Shown here: positions 14,601 to 29,532 of the stretch, in pieces
Numbering within the stretch: position 1 is the first letter of the stretch
Layout: the number at the start of each line of letters is the position of its first letter
Assembly (NCBI GenBank): GCA_900708905.1
Contig: CAADRB010000083.1
Location: 124,001 to 188,000, forward strand
DNA length: 64,000 nucleotides
Reading direction: 5' to 3'
Source: Hymenolepis diminuta
Lineage: Eukaryota > Platyhelminthes > Cestoda > Cyclophyllidea > Hymenolepididae
Made by a program: the position numbers and the translations under genes
Notes under the pieces: model-generated
What the model was told of the DNA's origin: nothing
The model's database searches: none
What the model saw: the letters and a program-made list of their open reading frames with translations, nothing else

Positions 14601-16825
14601 TTCAAACCTGAATCTTAACTTCTAAAGAAAAAATTTACGCCAATTCCACTGAGTGCGTTTTATTTAAATTAAATTATATTCTTAGAAGAAGGGAAAATTT
14701 CCATGTTACTGCTACATGTCAACATCCGAAAACGTCAGCCATAGGACACAATAAGAACGCAAGCGTTTGTATGGTGCCCATTTTTTTTCTACTGAACTTT
14801 AACAGAAGGCAGTGAAACAATAGTTGCAGTTATAAATATATTGGATATTCTTAACTGCAATTTTTAAAATATTTCATACCATTTAATGACCAAAACTCAT
14901 TAAACTTTACATCTCGCACAGATCAATATTTCTGGAAATGCGCCACGCAATGCATGAAATAAAAGGTGAGGGTAAAATAGGAGTAAATAATGAAGACGTG
15001 ACATAAAGAATCTCAGAAGGGTTATAATTCACTTTGTTATACGCTTATGTATCATAGCCCAATTTTAATGATTTGATCCCTGATTATCTGGTCGAGGTCA
15101 CTTTCCCGTTATCCAGAGCTTAATGATCAGTTAATTTATTATTAATCATGCTAATTTGATTTATTTGTATCTTCTAGCTATGAGCAGAGCCGACTAAATT
15201 GTGCTCCTATACTATTATATTAAAGCCTATCAATGTGGAATTCTACTCACATAACCAATCGGCAAATGATAATAAATGAGCAATAATTTGCAATAATTTG
15301 GTCTTCATAAAAATTTTAAGTCCATTTTTGTAATGAAGTTAGGATAAAGGCTCAAATATGCTCCTTTTATCAGTAGATAGTTAAAATTTCGTTTTCATCG
15401 CCCAATCGACAGGCAAATAGCTGGTAAAATGTTATTAATTCAATTTGAATTAGAGATACGAACGGACGTCATGACTAAATTTAAAATTAGAAATCCTTTT
15501 AAGTAAATATTACATGATGCACTTTAGACATTTTCATAGTAGGACTTATTAACCGACAGAGATATTTTTGCTTAAAACAATGGTTGGAGGAGAATTTTAA
15601 ATCCAATGATACCAATAATAACTAGAAAAAGCCTATGCAATGACACGTTAGAAACAAATCAAATAAAACACCAAATGAAGTCATAACGTAAAGTCCCAAG
15701 TGATAAAAATATCGTTCTCCAAAACGCCAAATCCGATCTAAAAGAAAGTCGAGAAAGAAGTGCAGATCTACTGATTAATTGGAAATTTTAACGGAAACAA
15801 TAATACTACTTTTGTTTGATGGGCGAATGTTTCACAAATATATCAATTAATAACAAATTCACGTGCCAAATTTTCGGTTGCTCTAAGCCTTAAGAAAGAC
15901 AGGGGTGATCAAAATGTAATATATTAGAATGCCATCAACAATAAATTCAAGAGGAGTTTCAAAAAAGAACTTTTGGATGAAAAACGGCTACAAACTATTT
16001 TTTTCAGACAAGCAGTAAAAAAATTAATATCGACCTACTAGTAAGACAAGTTATCCTCACCCTTTCTTCAAATTATATCCCTACATCTAACCATTCACCT
16101 GATCAGTTAACATAAAATACTATTTTTAAATGTTAATAAAGTAAGATAAGCAGGTGGGCATATATTTATTTTCCAAATTTTTCCTGACGTATTTCTTTAA
16201 CCTCGAAGTTCTTGTTGTTTTTTAAGTTTGTGCAAAGCTGAAAGCCCCAGGTAAAAAATTGTTTCATAATTTAATTACACGTTGCCTATAAAGTACACGC
16301 ATTATAAAGAGGATGAGTTAATTTGCTGTTCCATAAAAAAATCTACAGATAGGCAAAATTATTTACACACTTTGAAGTTCGGATGCGAATTGTTTGAGTA
16401 CACTTATTTTTATGGATAATAGCAGATGCAGATCAAAACATCAATACAGTGATGCAATTTAAGAACCATTATGTAAAACATGAGCATCCAGTTTTACTGT
16501 ATATTCTCAAGTGGTCCTAGATACCGGTTATGCACATTTGGAATTCAAACTAAATGATCACTTTTTATGCTTTTCTTATATTCATTTAAAAAGTGATTAA
16601 CAAACAAATGATTTGATTTTAAAATTCTTAAGTCGTTGAGGTCAGATTTAGTCTGTAGCTAGGGGAATTGTAAACTTTGATACATACTCTGAAATGCCAT
16701 TTACTACATTTGTGGCGGTCTCTCAAACCGATAAGATCTTAGTATCCGGTCCTAAACTCAGCATTCAAAGTATGCTCTAGATAATTCCCTATTGTTAATC
16801 ACCTGCTCTTTAAATTATAGCAAAC
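11668..16825. other. AT-rich interval between the two 259-bp units, no gene seen
   Basis: 5.2 kb without a recognisable gene. A slightly GC-richer patch at about 14200-14490 (gcgccaaagacgttggtacc region, then cttccgggcccatc) may be an old repeat. No transposase or reverse transcriptase frame was seen, so the flanking repeats cannot be tied to an autonomous element. Confidence 0.65.
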
Positions 16826-17085
16826 GAATTCCCAAGAAACACTATTCAAACTATAACTATATGGACCGGGTATATTTGGTTAAGTTGGTCTTTATGGAAC
16901 TCGAAGATGGGTTATAACTACTTTTTTAAAACTATTACAGGTTGACCTTTAATGCCTCGAGAAGCAGACTATATTTAAGTTCAATTTGACATTTAAGTAA
17001 GTGATTTCGTGATCCTTCTTCCATATTGCTATATTTAATTCATTCTGATGTAAAATACTTAATCTCTTTTAATTCTTACAATCAT
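16826..17085 (-). repeat. 259-bp repeat unit, copy 2 (inverted, order Y-X)
   Basis: Block X is 16826-16920 and Y is 16922-17085, both in reverse orientation to copy 1. Read on the minus strand the order is Y then X, joined by a single extra base, so it is a circular permutation of copy 1. No open frame or known family is recognised. Confidence 0.9.
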
Positions 17086-20000
17086 TTTAAAAGCACTACG
17101 CTGAAAAGGACCATAATCAATTTTCTTGGTAAAGTATTGTAATGCACACTCTCATTTTTTTTAAATTTGCTAAAAAGCATAAACTCATATAATTTTATTT
17201 TAAATTGTATATGAAAATAAAATGCACATAATCTCAAAAATATGTCTTCTTAATGTACCTTTTTTAAGATCAATTATCTAGAACATTTGATGATCGATTT
17301 CTATTTTTGAAACCGTTTGCAGGTTAAGTCATAAATCGGAAAATTTGTCAAATAAAGTTCTTAAATTGGTTCAATGAGTGTCTCTCATCCAATTATACTT
17401 GAACCTTCTAATGAATAAGGAGCCTCTTTTATCTATCATTTGATATATAGTATTCCCTAAGTGAACTCAATCTATCAGCTAAAGATCCGTGAAATCTGCA
17501 AAAAAACGCATTCTGTTTGTCTTTAGACTTATATGTGAGGTATATATGGAGTTGATGGTTGGAGAGTTCTAGTATGAACTCAATTCCTATCGGTTAGCAG
17601 CTTAATCAGCAGAAGAAAGCACTTACCCTAGGGCCTAATAGTTTTCTGCTCAGCGTTGTGGCGAATTATAGAAGTATACTTTTGAAGATTTTCCTGGACT
17701 ACTTGGGTATTTTTCCAATCGCTCGATTAAAGTAATTTCATGATATTCCGATTTCATTAACTAATTTGGCAGATCCTCTTATAAGTTTTTTGCCTTGCCT
17801 TGGGCAACAGCAATAACCAGCACTAGTGTTATCGGTTCCTCAGTTCTTTCCTCCCGCATAACTATATGTTTTCTTCTGAGATTATACTAAATAAGCAGGG
17901 AGGCACATGGATTATTCACAAAATATTCATAAACTACTTCAAAACCTTATTATCATTTTTAAGATTTTCATTGAAACGAAATTTAAATTGGACCGTACAA
18001 CCTAAACTGTGAGTCACCAAAGTATTGCGGCACACTGCAACATTGTTAATAAATCTGCACTTGGCCGGACATATTACGTATTCCCGACAAAGACAAATAT
18101 CCCGTAATATTTGTACCAGAGATGGTTCACATGCCACCATAAAAATGAATGCATAAAGAAGGCGGTTTATGGAGCAAATAAAAACAAATAAAATTTATTA
18201 GGACTTGGACATTCACTAGATATATAAATACATTGTCTAATTTTACTAACTTTTAGATATTTTCTTAGATTACTTGTGGAACGCTTTTCATATCAGGAGT
18301 TTCATCGGAAAATTTATTAATATATTATTTTTATGGTCTCAGGCTTAGTGTTTTCTAGGAGATAAATGCCGCAATTAAATATATTTCTAATGGCTCTTTC
18401 CCATTTTGTCTTCAAAAGCTAAACAGGTCACCTTTAAGTTATGAAAAAGATATGTCTACTTTACTGTCAATTAGCTATTAGAGGTGTCAAAACTATCGAA
18501 TGTACACAACCGACCATTTTAACCAATCAACGAGCTCTGAATATCTCGGGTATTTATTCACTCAGGCATCTAGAGGTCAAATCCCAAATCTTTTATTATC
18601 AAATATTCCACACCTGCTTTAATATTTGGTTGAAAACAGAGGAAGAAGAGCATTTAAAATTCGAAAAGATTAAAGACTGAGTAGCGGCACCATTCCATTT
18701 TTTTTCAGATTCAGAGTGATTAGCTAGCAGTAACGCTGGTTTACATCTTTCAAATACTGGTTTTAGTTGCCTGTCCTGTAAAAGAAGACTAAAATGTTTC
18801 TTGGTTTAATGAAGAAGAATAGTGTAATAGCAAAGAGAAGAAAGGGAAAAAAACTTCCGTTGTTAAATGATTCGTTAAAACTCCTGCATTTCCTTTCCTG
18901 TCTTACAATAATTTATCAAGTCACGTGTAAGTATTTTCATCGTCTTTCGGAAGCAACAGCTTCACCCATCCCCTTCCTTTACTAGTTAACTATATAAGAT
19001 GCCCAATTACTGTTTTCGGAAATGTAAAACAGAGACACTTAAAAGCATCCAACAGGCGAACTGTTCTATCTTAGAATAAAAATTGATTAACGTGTGGTTG
19101 GTAGGACATTCCTAATTACTGTGTTGTTTTTCTCAGTGAATCCAGTTATAATGTACTTGATGTTATTAACGTTATTTCCGAACTGGAACTGAAATGCAAT
19201 ACTTTTGCTAATTTACACCTTGTATCATCCTATTCTTCTATTGGATTACTATCTGTCAAACTCTATTCATTTTTGCATAACTTACTCCTAATGATTGAAA
19301 GAATTGAAGTAACAACCGTCCTTTTTATTTTCAAGGCCGTTGTGTCAGTCTGACAAGTAGGTGCATACCTTTAAAAATGTAGCTTTCAGCAGAGGGAAAG
19401 GGGATTTGATCTAGAGTATTTGGGGTTTTCACCTGCTGAACAGTAAGTTCGGTTTGAGGAACATGTACTGACATTAGCAAAAGTTAAAACTGATTGTGTA
19501 ATTTCAAAATTCCTTTTCAGATAGGCAAACATCGTATGGGGATGATGTTTTACAAATTAGGGTCTAACGATCCTTCTGAACAACTTTAAACATGTGACTT
19601 CGTTTTTGCAACAGTAATTACTTCAAATATGTAAAATACACAGCAAATCTCATTTAACTGTTGTTGCATGAATTTTCTTGATGTAAAGTTCCACAGTTTG
19701 AGATAATGGGAACTAATTTTTTGGATGTTCCACTGTGATTGTTTGATCGGACAAAAAAATCGCGCTGACCTGATAGATTTTTAACGGATCATCTTCTCCT
19801 ATTCTTGAATTATATGCTACAAATGAACCGGACAGATTTGGAGCCCAAAAATTTTCATTAATCTTGTGAAAATACGCCTTTCCTGATTAAATTCAATTAT
19901 CCTAAGTTTTGCGAAAACATTCTTAATCTTCTGTCCTCTCATAAATATAGTAAAATGCAAACACAAAATAAAGAGTACTCTACATATTTGGTATTTATTT

Positions 20001-23000
20001 TTAGGTCTTTTAAGAACATTAGTTCAGCCAATTACTCCCAGCCCTTCTCGAAGGGGGAAAGATCATAGCGAGTGGAATCGGTCTTTTATAAGGTTCCTTT
20101 TGAATACGCTTTCATTTAGGCTATTATGAGTACCTGGTGGGTCGAAAATTTTTCCATGGAAGAGAACTAGTTAGACATTTAATATCGACCCAAAGGCGAA
20201 GTCTTCATGGTTTCAACTTGGCGACAGAATTTTTCAGAGCAATCACCTGAATAATACGTTTAGTTAATCTCCTGTGAGACCTCAATTGTAATATTAGCAT
20301 TCAGGATTGTTTTAAACCTCCCGGCATCCGAAACTCTTTGTCCTATTATGGAAACTCCATCATAGATTATTGGCTCCATGCATTCAATTAAGTTTCGCTT
20401 TTATCTTAAAAGATATTTATAAACTATTGAAAAATCTAATAAAGATATTTTTAGGAAAGGTGTCTCGTATTCTCCATCGTCAGCAAACCTTAACAAAGCC
20501 GAGGAACCACAAATTTCTATTACATTTCATTTAACCCCATATTTGTATTGCGAATAACAATAAATAACGGTGAAAGAAAATTCTCGGAAGGTGAAACTTG
20601 TAAAAGCAGAAAATCACGCACATTGGCGGTGCATATGTACCCAGGGGTAATACAACTGCAGTGGTGCATTATAACGGATTTAGACCAAATGCTCGGTGCA
20701 TCTATTATGGAGTTCCGTTAATGATCCAAAATTTGCTTTTTTCCGGTTATTCGAACTGTAATAATTTTGAGATTTGTTCGCATCTAAGTACCGAATTTAC
20801 CCAGTTTTCTCCTTCCTTCACTCCTTTCTGTGAACGACTTATCCCTAGACCGTCAGTGATTTTCAACCCTTATCCAACACTTTTTGAGTTTGCTCTGAAA
20901 ACCTAGATAGACCCTCCGTACACCGAGTTACGACGCTGCCTTCATCCCTACCCTCTTATTTAATTAATAGGATGCCGGCAAAACAAATGTCGTAGCGAGG
21001 TACTTTCCGTTTTGTCCAAGAATTATCAATTCTTACAGTTTGCCTCCAGGTAGCTCATCACTATTAATATGCAGGCGCACATCGTGCCTGACAGCTTGAC
21101 AGTTATTTGGGGCTAAAACTGATATTAGTCTGGAAGTGTCTTGATCTCCTAATATAAGCAGTATGGAGGCAACGTATAAAGCCTTAGTTTAGTTAATACA
21201 GTATCTTGGAGTAACTGCCTTACGTTTTATGTCACCAATCTGAGCCAACTGTAGCTTAACGATATCAAGTTGTCCCATATGTCATGGTGGCCAAAATTAC
21301 ACTTCTTAGCATTGTAACGACATAAAGAAGATTTGCATTGTAAAATTATTTCGGCATAGAACCTATCTCCTTCTTCTCATATGCGTTATTGAAGTTCGCA
21401 AGGATGGGAAGAGCAATATATGAATTAATTTTCCCCGCTTACATTCGCATCACTCTGAGCTAGAGTCTCGCATGCATTACTGATAAGCTCTTCATAGATA
21501 TTGGAAATTGAGCTGCTTAAAATGAATAGAGCTACCCATTTAAACGTCAAATTAATGTCTTCATATATAACTCTAAAATTTCGTACTGAGTCAGCCTAAC
21601 CTTACCATTCAGTTCATCACCTGAGTCTCGGTGCCACTAATGACCTGCAATCAACAAACCTGAGGTGCTCCCAAATATGGGAAATTCGGCGTCGTCCATT
21701 CGATAAATCAGTGCGTCCAGACTGATCGCCTGAGTCGATCTTCAATCCCAAAATATTTAGCCTCACTTCACAAAGCCCCAAATTTTACTACCGCGTTTAT
21801 TGCATCTGTCCTCCGTTGCACATATGATAAGCACTAGTAACTACAAGTCACTCTGTTTCTCCTAGCCTCCATTCTCATCAAGTAGATTGCTATTGTTAAG
21901 ATACCTTGAGAGTTGCAACTGTCTTGTTTCTTTAATCTATTGCTGTAATGAAGATTGGTAGAAGATAGGAGGCATGGCCTGAAGAATAGCTATGAACAAA
22001 TACCAGACACCTAGCTAGCAATATATCCCAAATATTTTTGCTAGTATTATTTGTTTGTTTTAGATATTGGGAAAAAAACAAATGAATCAGGATAGTATGA
22101 CTGACCAATTTAATCGACCTGCTGATAAGCCCTGAACATTCTGGTCGGGATCCTATGGGTTAAATAAAGACCCTCCCCCCCTCCACACTCAAACGCCATA
22201 GACAATCGAACAGCTTCAATCCGTTTAAGCTAGGACTGAACGATAAGTAAGCAAGTCAGTGATCTAGAAGTCGGATCCGTGGAAAAAAATAAATACAATT
22301 ACGGATATGTGGATCAAAAAAGTTAATCATCGCCATCGTCAGACAGCCCATCAATTTCATCTTCGTCCAATTTCATGGCTCTCCAAAATCGAACAGTCAA
22401 CTAAAATGAAGAAATCAGGTAAAATTTACCATTAATCATATTTTCAGTAGTATTTTAATCGAAAAATCTTTTTCTTGTAATTTTTGCAGAGACGGTACTT
22501 GATATCGCTCTTTGAACTATCTATTAAAACTGCGGTATATATGACCTAAAATACAGTCTCGTTCTTATACTTCTTATTCCAATAAGAGGCACCCAAATAT
22601 TCTCCCTAATTCTAAATTTGGGGTATATTTGGACTGATTATTTTACGGCTCTGGGATGGAGTTTACAGGAATTACAATTAGCAGCCTGATAAAATGTGGA
22701 AATCCCAGTTTTCAGCAAAGTTGCCAACCATGTGCGACTTCAGAAGTGTTAGCAACACCTTAACTGGGTAGAGGAAAGATGTTCTTGTTTCAGTAAGAAA
22801 TCAAAGTTCACCTACCACTTTTTTGACTAGATTTTGCCTGTGTGGTTAACCATTCTCATCATTGGACTGACCAGAATACAATCATATTACAGGTTTGTAT
22901 CAAAGGTTGGACTTATTTGCAAGCAAATTCTACAACCTAAAAACAAATGGCTATATGATTATGTCTGAATTTTCTCTACCGTTTTCTGAAGGCCAAGGGT

Positions 23001-26000
23001 AAAGATTTATATACGATTGCATTTAGCACTCACGCATTTCACAGACGAGTAACAAATGTCAATAGCAAAAGAAACCATAAAATATAACCAACGAAGTTTA
23101 AAAGGGTAGATAGCTACCCCAGTCTCATTTTAGAGTTAAATTGTCGAAAATATTTTAACTACAGAGTAAGCGACGCTGATAAACTAAACTTTTAGATATA
23201 CTAAGATAATACGAACAATTTCACACTCCAAGATTATTGAGAAACAGTGAAAATTAGAATTTCTACTGTCAACCTCAATCAGACATGTCATTTTCACAAT
23301 TAACTCTGACAAAAGCAATTGAAAGTTTCGGTATAATTGAACCAAAATTATCACTCCCATTATTATGTCTGGTAATGATCGACGATTATATGCATTTCGT
23401 AAGCATCAAATTGGCGAAATGTGAGCCCAAGATTCATCAAATATGACAGGTATATCTCATCCTTCTAAGAGGCGAAATAGTATTATTGGCTGTGAGCCCT
23501 GCTAAAATTATTCATGGTCATACTGTTTTCTCACCTTTGAAAGAGAAAATGAACTCAAATGGTAAAACCGACCATTCAAATCATAAAAATGGTCAATAGG
23601 CACTGGAGATTGTGCATAAAAATTTGAAAAATAGTCCAGAGGACGAATTATGACATTGAAATTTCGGAACGTGAGGCGGTGAACTGTCCGCCAAGCGAAT
23701 ATACTCCGAACGAATCCGAAAATCAAATGAAGTAATTCTTTTGACACTCTCTTTCAGATTCCCTCCCCTTATTCTTTATTGAACTTGACTTAGTCCATTT
23801 CCCACAATGAAAAATTGTAATTTGTTCTCCGCATTGTCGTGGGTTAAAATAATTTTTTGCTACTATGTTCTAAAGAGAAGCATCTTCTATAACCACCGCG
23901 GTTCTAAAGACTCGTCCAGACCCAAATGAAGAAAGCAGAAATTACAACTGCCTATATATGGCTTCGGATTACGTAATCGATTGAATGTGTCGCTCTTTTT
24001 ATTTTCGATGACCTCCCGGCGCATCAAGTGAATTTGATAGGGTGTAAAGTCTATAAGATTTATGAGAGATGAAAATAAGGACCAAGTAGCATAAAGATTT
24101 CGAGTGGTGAGAACAGAACCTCATGTCCGCCTAGCTCCCCCAAGAGCGACAGTGATGGGTGACTATGTAGTCTGATCTAATCAACGGCCATAATGAGTTC
24201 CCAAATCGGCTCCTCCGTTCGTCCACTCTGCGTTTAGATGTATGCTTCAGTTTGGTCCAGCAAGGTTGCAAACTCATTTCTAATACGTTTGGGGATTATA
24301 TTATCTCAAACTTAAGACAGAGAGTATGTTCCCGAAAATCCCCATTGTCTGTGTCTATTCCCTTTATGCGAAACGGAACACCAAAACAGAGCCCCTTTTG
24401 AATGAACAGACACATTTATTTCCTTTCAAGTCTTCTGACTACGGGGGTTCAATGGGGCTAACGGATTAGAGACCTGAGATGACGGGTTTCAAGCATCCTT
24501 AGGATTCACTGGGAATATCCTAAAAGCAGTCGAAAGTTTTAATCATGTGCAGCGACAAATATCTGGTTGGTCAATACTGGCAGAATTCAATTTTTAAGCA
24601 CAAGCGTGCCAAACGAATAACCGATAATTCAGCACACAATAAACGAAGTCTGTTCTAATGCTTCACTAATAATCTTCCTTACTATTACTACAATCATGTC
24701 TAAGCATTAGCTTATGTCTATCATTGTGACGTGAAAATTTAAAAGATTTCCCTTTTAGGAAATATACGAAATCATACAATATTTACGGATAAGGATAAAA
24801 GTTCAACCTAATAAATATCGTTTGGAAAACAGTATGAGGAAGCAAAAACTTACAGAAAACATGATAAATACGCGTTATATAAGCATCAAAATCCAAGCTC
24901 CAATTTTCATGTTGCTATGCGCCTAACATTAATTTCGTTGGAGGACTAATTAACTTGGACAGTCGCAGAGATTATCGTCTAAGTGCAAATTGTTCCCATG
25001 TTAAAATGTGCAGAGTCCAGGGGTGGCTAAAATCCTTTTACAACATTTGGATTCTTTCCTAAAAACAGAACAGGGAAGATCACAAATACTTGTAGGCACT
25101 TGCAGAAAAATCTAGGAAATTTATTCACTCCACAAGTTGAATCGCATTCTTGTAAAGAACTAAGAATCATACAGCAACTAAAGTACCGAATTTCGATTAA
25201 AAAATGATTCGCTCACAAGATACAAAACTTGCATTTTCGATTCGAAGATAGCAAGCATTAGAGGATATAAATTTGTAAACCGATTAGAACACATCTAACC
25301 ATTGAAATAATCAACCGTACTGAACGGTCTTAGACAACAGAATGATATAGAGAACCCGTAATGTCTGCTTTCTCTCATTTGCCTTCTCTATGCGTTATTT
25401 TGATGCATATTTATGCGATTGTTGGTTGGAGTTATAACACTCAGGTAGAGCGAAATCATCTGGGAGCATCTTTGATTGACATACCAACATTCCGTCATTA
25501 TTCGATTGATCAAAATTGAACTGTATGGAAGGTGTTACATCAAAATAAGTTCTAAGACAGATTCATAAAGCATTGTTTATTTCGCTCTACTGAAATTTCA
25601 ATTAATGAAATCATCAATAAAGGATTTCCACTTATAATCTAAATCTAATAACGTAGTTATTAGGGGTAAAGGGCAGGTAATACTTCACCTACCGCGGCTA
25701 AGACACCAAAAATTTGGTTCTCAACTCTAAAAGTGTAGAACCCCCAACTCGAATTAAATGGCGCATGAACAGTGAAATGCAACGTTACCAAATGTATCTG
25801 AATAATTGCAGAAGGCAATGCTTTTATGTTATTGATAAGTGTCCGATTCCAGGGTGCTTTAAAACTTATAATAGACAGGAGTGGTTATAATAACAAAATG
25901 CTACCTACATTGCGGACATTATATACAATGCGAGTCCCTGCAAAGAATATTTCACTAACGAAAGCAGCAAAACTAACTCCCCATACTCTTCGAAGCTGAG

Positions 26001-28732
26001 TAATGACGAAGGAGTCCCAAACTCTCCTAAAAATTGTCATAGAAAGACTAAACATTCGCATATCTGCACAGGATAATCCATACTCGCTTCATAAAAGGAT
26101 GATTATCATTTAAAGATATTTTTCGAAGAGTATGAACAACAAGAACAATTGCTTTTCGAGATACACAAAGTGTATTAGAAAAAGAGAATCTCCGACTTAA
26201 CCGTCTCGCTATTCTTATAGAAGATAAATAACTTTCCTTTCACAGGGAACTTGTTCCAATAGTACACTTTCTCCTGAAAAATGGAATAACATATAACTTC
26301 CTATTGTTCTACGTCTGGCCCTAAAGACAATATCTGCATCCGCAAAAAAATGATTTTATAGAACATCGATCATGGGAAGAATTTGGAGTTCTGAGCATAT
26401 TACGCAAATTCCTTTCGTAACTAGAGGGGATGAAAATGTATTTCCGTATTCACAAATAAGTGATATGGAAATTGGTATTCAGACTAGCCAGATAGGAAAG
26501 CAGGACACATAAGAAATGTCAATAGCAAGGATATAAATAGGTTTATTTGTTTTATAAAGGTTAGAATTTGACCCAAATTTACTAAGCGAACATTAAACAC
26601 TACCTTAATACTTAACTATTCCATTGCCAAAGAAAAATTTATTATTAGCATCTTCGATTCGAATGAAACTGCTGACTAATGGTATATGGAATAACATTAA
26701 AAGAAAAATAACCTTAGAGACGGGAGTGGTGTCGTCATCCAATCTTTTACATTTGATCGATTCAAAATGATGTACGTTTCCTTCAGCACTATGGCAAATT
26801 TGAACTGGATGGGATTAAGAAAATGCAAATGAATGGAAACCTCCGCTTTTAGGAACCAATATCTGCGAAACTTTTTACCCACTTCCATAAAAAGCCTATT
26901 TGCAATCGGAGGACCGGGAGGTCTAAACCACAACTGGAGCTGCGTAGAAATCTTTGGCAGGGAATAAAACCTCAAATTTTATCTTTCTTCCCTCAGTAAA
27001 TGCTGTGTTGAAAGGTGTATCGTATCCCAAACACAATCTTTTGTTTTCTTTCTTCAAAATTAGTTAGAAATATTCCAAAAGCAAAACCATGGCTTTCTGA
27101 GAAATCCAAGGGAAATAAGATATAAACATTTCTTGTCTGCCGTGCCGAACACCCCGAGACTATTTGATATGCATAGTGAACTAGACGCAGAGATGAATAT
27201 AGATCAACATGAGGAGTAGTAAAATGCGAGCTTCTCATCACAAATGAGTTAGAATACTATAGCCACGCTCAAGGTGAGTGCCAAAATACTATTCTTATGG
27301 TAAGGGGAATTATCATGCAAAGTATATCAGAAATAAGATTGAGTTCTAGCGACCTAGGTTGTGTTAAAATATCTTCTACCGGCTACCTGATCTTGGCTAT
27401 TAGAAGAGATAACTGTATCGAGTTTTATGTATGTATTTGCTCATTAAAGTTAATCAATTGGTCAGTAAGTTCTGATCGTCAAACAAATGAAATCTTGCTC
27501 AGGAACCAAGGCGTAAAATTCAATTAATTTAAGCGTTTTAACACTACAACATGACACAGTGAACTATATCAATTACAGTTGTAATCGATGCAATATACTG
27601 AGATGTGATCTAGCCATTACATTGTTTTTCTATGGCTGTCAAGGTGAAAATGTAATTACGATTAATTATTAAATACTTTCCCCTGACGAAATTAATATTT
27701 TGGTCTATGTTTTCTTCGCATTATCATTGAAATAACAATTAACCCTTCAATTTTTTAAGTGAACTACTATATTCACAGTTCAAGTTGAACTTTAAGAAGT
27801 TTTCACCACAACAATGAGGACCTGTGTTTTCCTTCTTCCTCACTGGGATATGGCTTGTAGATAATAAAAATAGCTTCCTGGTTCTTTGCACGTAGTTCCC
27901 AATGTGTGAAACTAATATAGTCAGAATTAAAAATGATATATGAATCATTTAATTCTAAACAGCTGCATGTTCACCCCTGCACCCCCTATTGGATTATTCG
28001 ACTGTTTCTTAAGTTCAGATGCTTCCATATGATTGAAAATTGCAAAATATTTTGTTTCGCCATAAGTAATAATAAATATATGATAATAGAAATATGATCA
28101 CCTGGCGAATCCACGTTTCCTTATTAAATGTTGCACCTGAAAATTGGTTGAATGTCAAGAATACGAGTAAAAAGCGTCTTACAACGTGGTCACTCGTTTA
28201 TTTAATATGGAGACATAAAAGAAAGATAAAGGAAGACTCTAGTCATGATTGAGCTTTCTATCACAGTTAGTGGAAATTTTCCTTTCTACTAGAATACTTT
28301 CTCCACAATTTAGAAGCAAGTCCCCTCCCCATCAATTAGAACTAACTATACCAAACGACCCCTTGTATGCTCCCATTCTTCCACAGTCTGCATTTTGAAT
28401 CAAGGGAAAAGGGAGAAATTAAGGCTGATTCCGTAAACGTCTTCTCCCTTACTATCAAACCATTCTCTTAAAAAATTGACAAATTAGCACATTTAACATA
28501 AATTTTTGCAGAGATTTAACAATATTTTACCAAAGGGAAGTTTTGCTGACATAACTAGATTTCAAATGCATGGAAATGAAATGGAATTTTGAAAGGAACA
28601 CCTCCAGCTCAGAAGACGCCAAAGATGGAGAAAATTAATTAAGCTATTGCACGAACTCCCTTATCATTAAGATAGGAATGAGACAGAGTCGGTAACAGAA
28701 AATTCTTACTAGGAAAGAACATAAAAAGGTAG
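17086..28732. other. Likely decayed mobile DNA, no assignable gene
   Basis: From about 18.4 kb the sequence becomes moderately richer in GC and poorer in simple A/T runs than the first 18 kb. It has many short open frames on both strands (for example minus 26697-26975, 26993-27241 and 23508-23747) but none with a domain I can name. Old transposon remains are the simplest reading. Confidence 0.45.
20985..21190 (-). other. Short coding-like stretch in decayed region
   Basis: On the minus strand from about 21185 to 21045 there is an open stretch reading …LYVASILLILGDQDTSRLI, then SVLAPNNCQAVRHDVRLHI and NSDELPGGKL before a stop. The composition looks more protein-like than the surroundings. I do not recognise the family. 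It may be an exon of an unseen gene or a decayed mobile-element ORF. Confidence 0.2.
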
Positions 28733-29065
28733 TGTAATAACGTTAGATCTATCGGGGCCACATCGATCGAATATTTGGAATAAGTCAAGCCACTCATTTC
28801 GCCGGATCAGTTCGGAGGTGGCAGGCAAGCCACCCCAATTAATTAATAAGTAAATTAGGTTTATATACAAAACATTTCTTCGTTAGACATCAGTCATGTC
28901 TCGTCGTCGGTGTCTCGGAATGATGATTGACATCTGTTTAGGTATATATGTACAAACACGCAAACACAGTGGGACCGCCTGTGGACACTACAGTGGAGAC
29001 CTTATCGCCAGTCAATCATTCCTAATCGCTAGGTGATGACAGACATCTGTTGTCTATAGGAGGTA
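28733..29065 (+). repeat. Dispersed repeat family R1, copy 1
   Basis: About 335 bp, repeated in the same orientation at 59338-59674. The core includes taaattaggtttatatacaa, gtacaaacacgca, cctgtggacacta and cttatcgccagtcaatcat. GC is higher than the flanks. It could be a non-autonomous element or an LTR piece; no coding sequence is recognised. Confidence 0.85.
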
Positions 29066-29532
29066 GCAACCTTGTAACCAACAAGCCGACATTGTGATTC
29101 TCATAACGAAGGAGTGAGAAGGCGAGTGAAGTCGTCAAACTGTTTAAAGGCCGGGAAAAGAGCCACATGCATTCAAATATAGGAAAGTTGGATAAAAATC
29201 AATAAGTGAATCACTATAACAGTCTTAATGCTGGTTGATCCTGATCAAAAAGAGAGTTGGGTGCAATGCGAGCGGAACCTATATAAGAATTCCTCATTCC
29301 CGATTATTTCTCGAGAGATTGCTAAAGGATACCGTGCATCTATACAAAATATGAGTTGTGAATGCCATTTTTAATAGGCAAGGGAAGTCGATAATCCTTT
29401 TCATTAATACCTTAACACTACCCAATTCTGCGGTTTATTGCGACGCAAATTCAGTATCTCTACTAGTTATCCGTACTTTATTTCGGATACTAATTTTCAT
29501 GCGCCTCATTTAAAAGTGGATATAATCATAAA

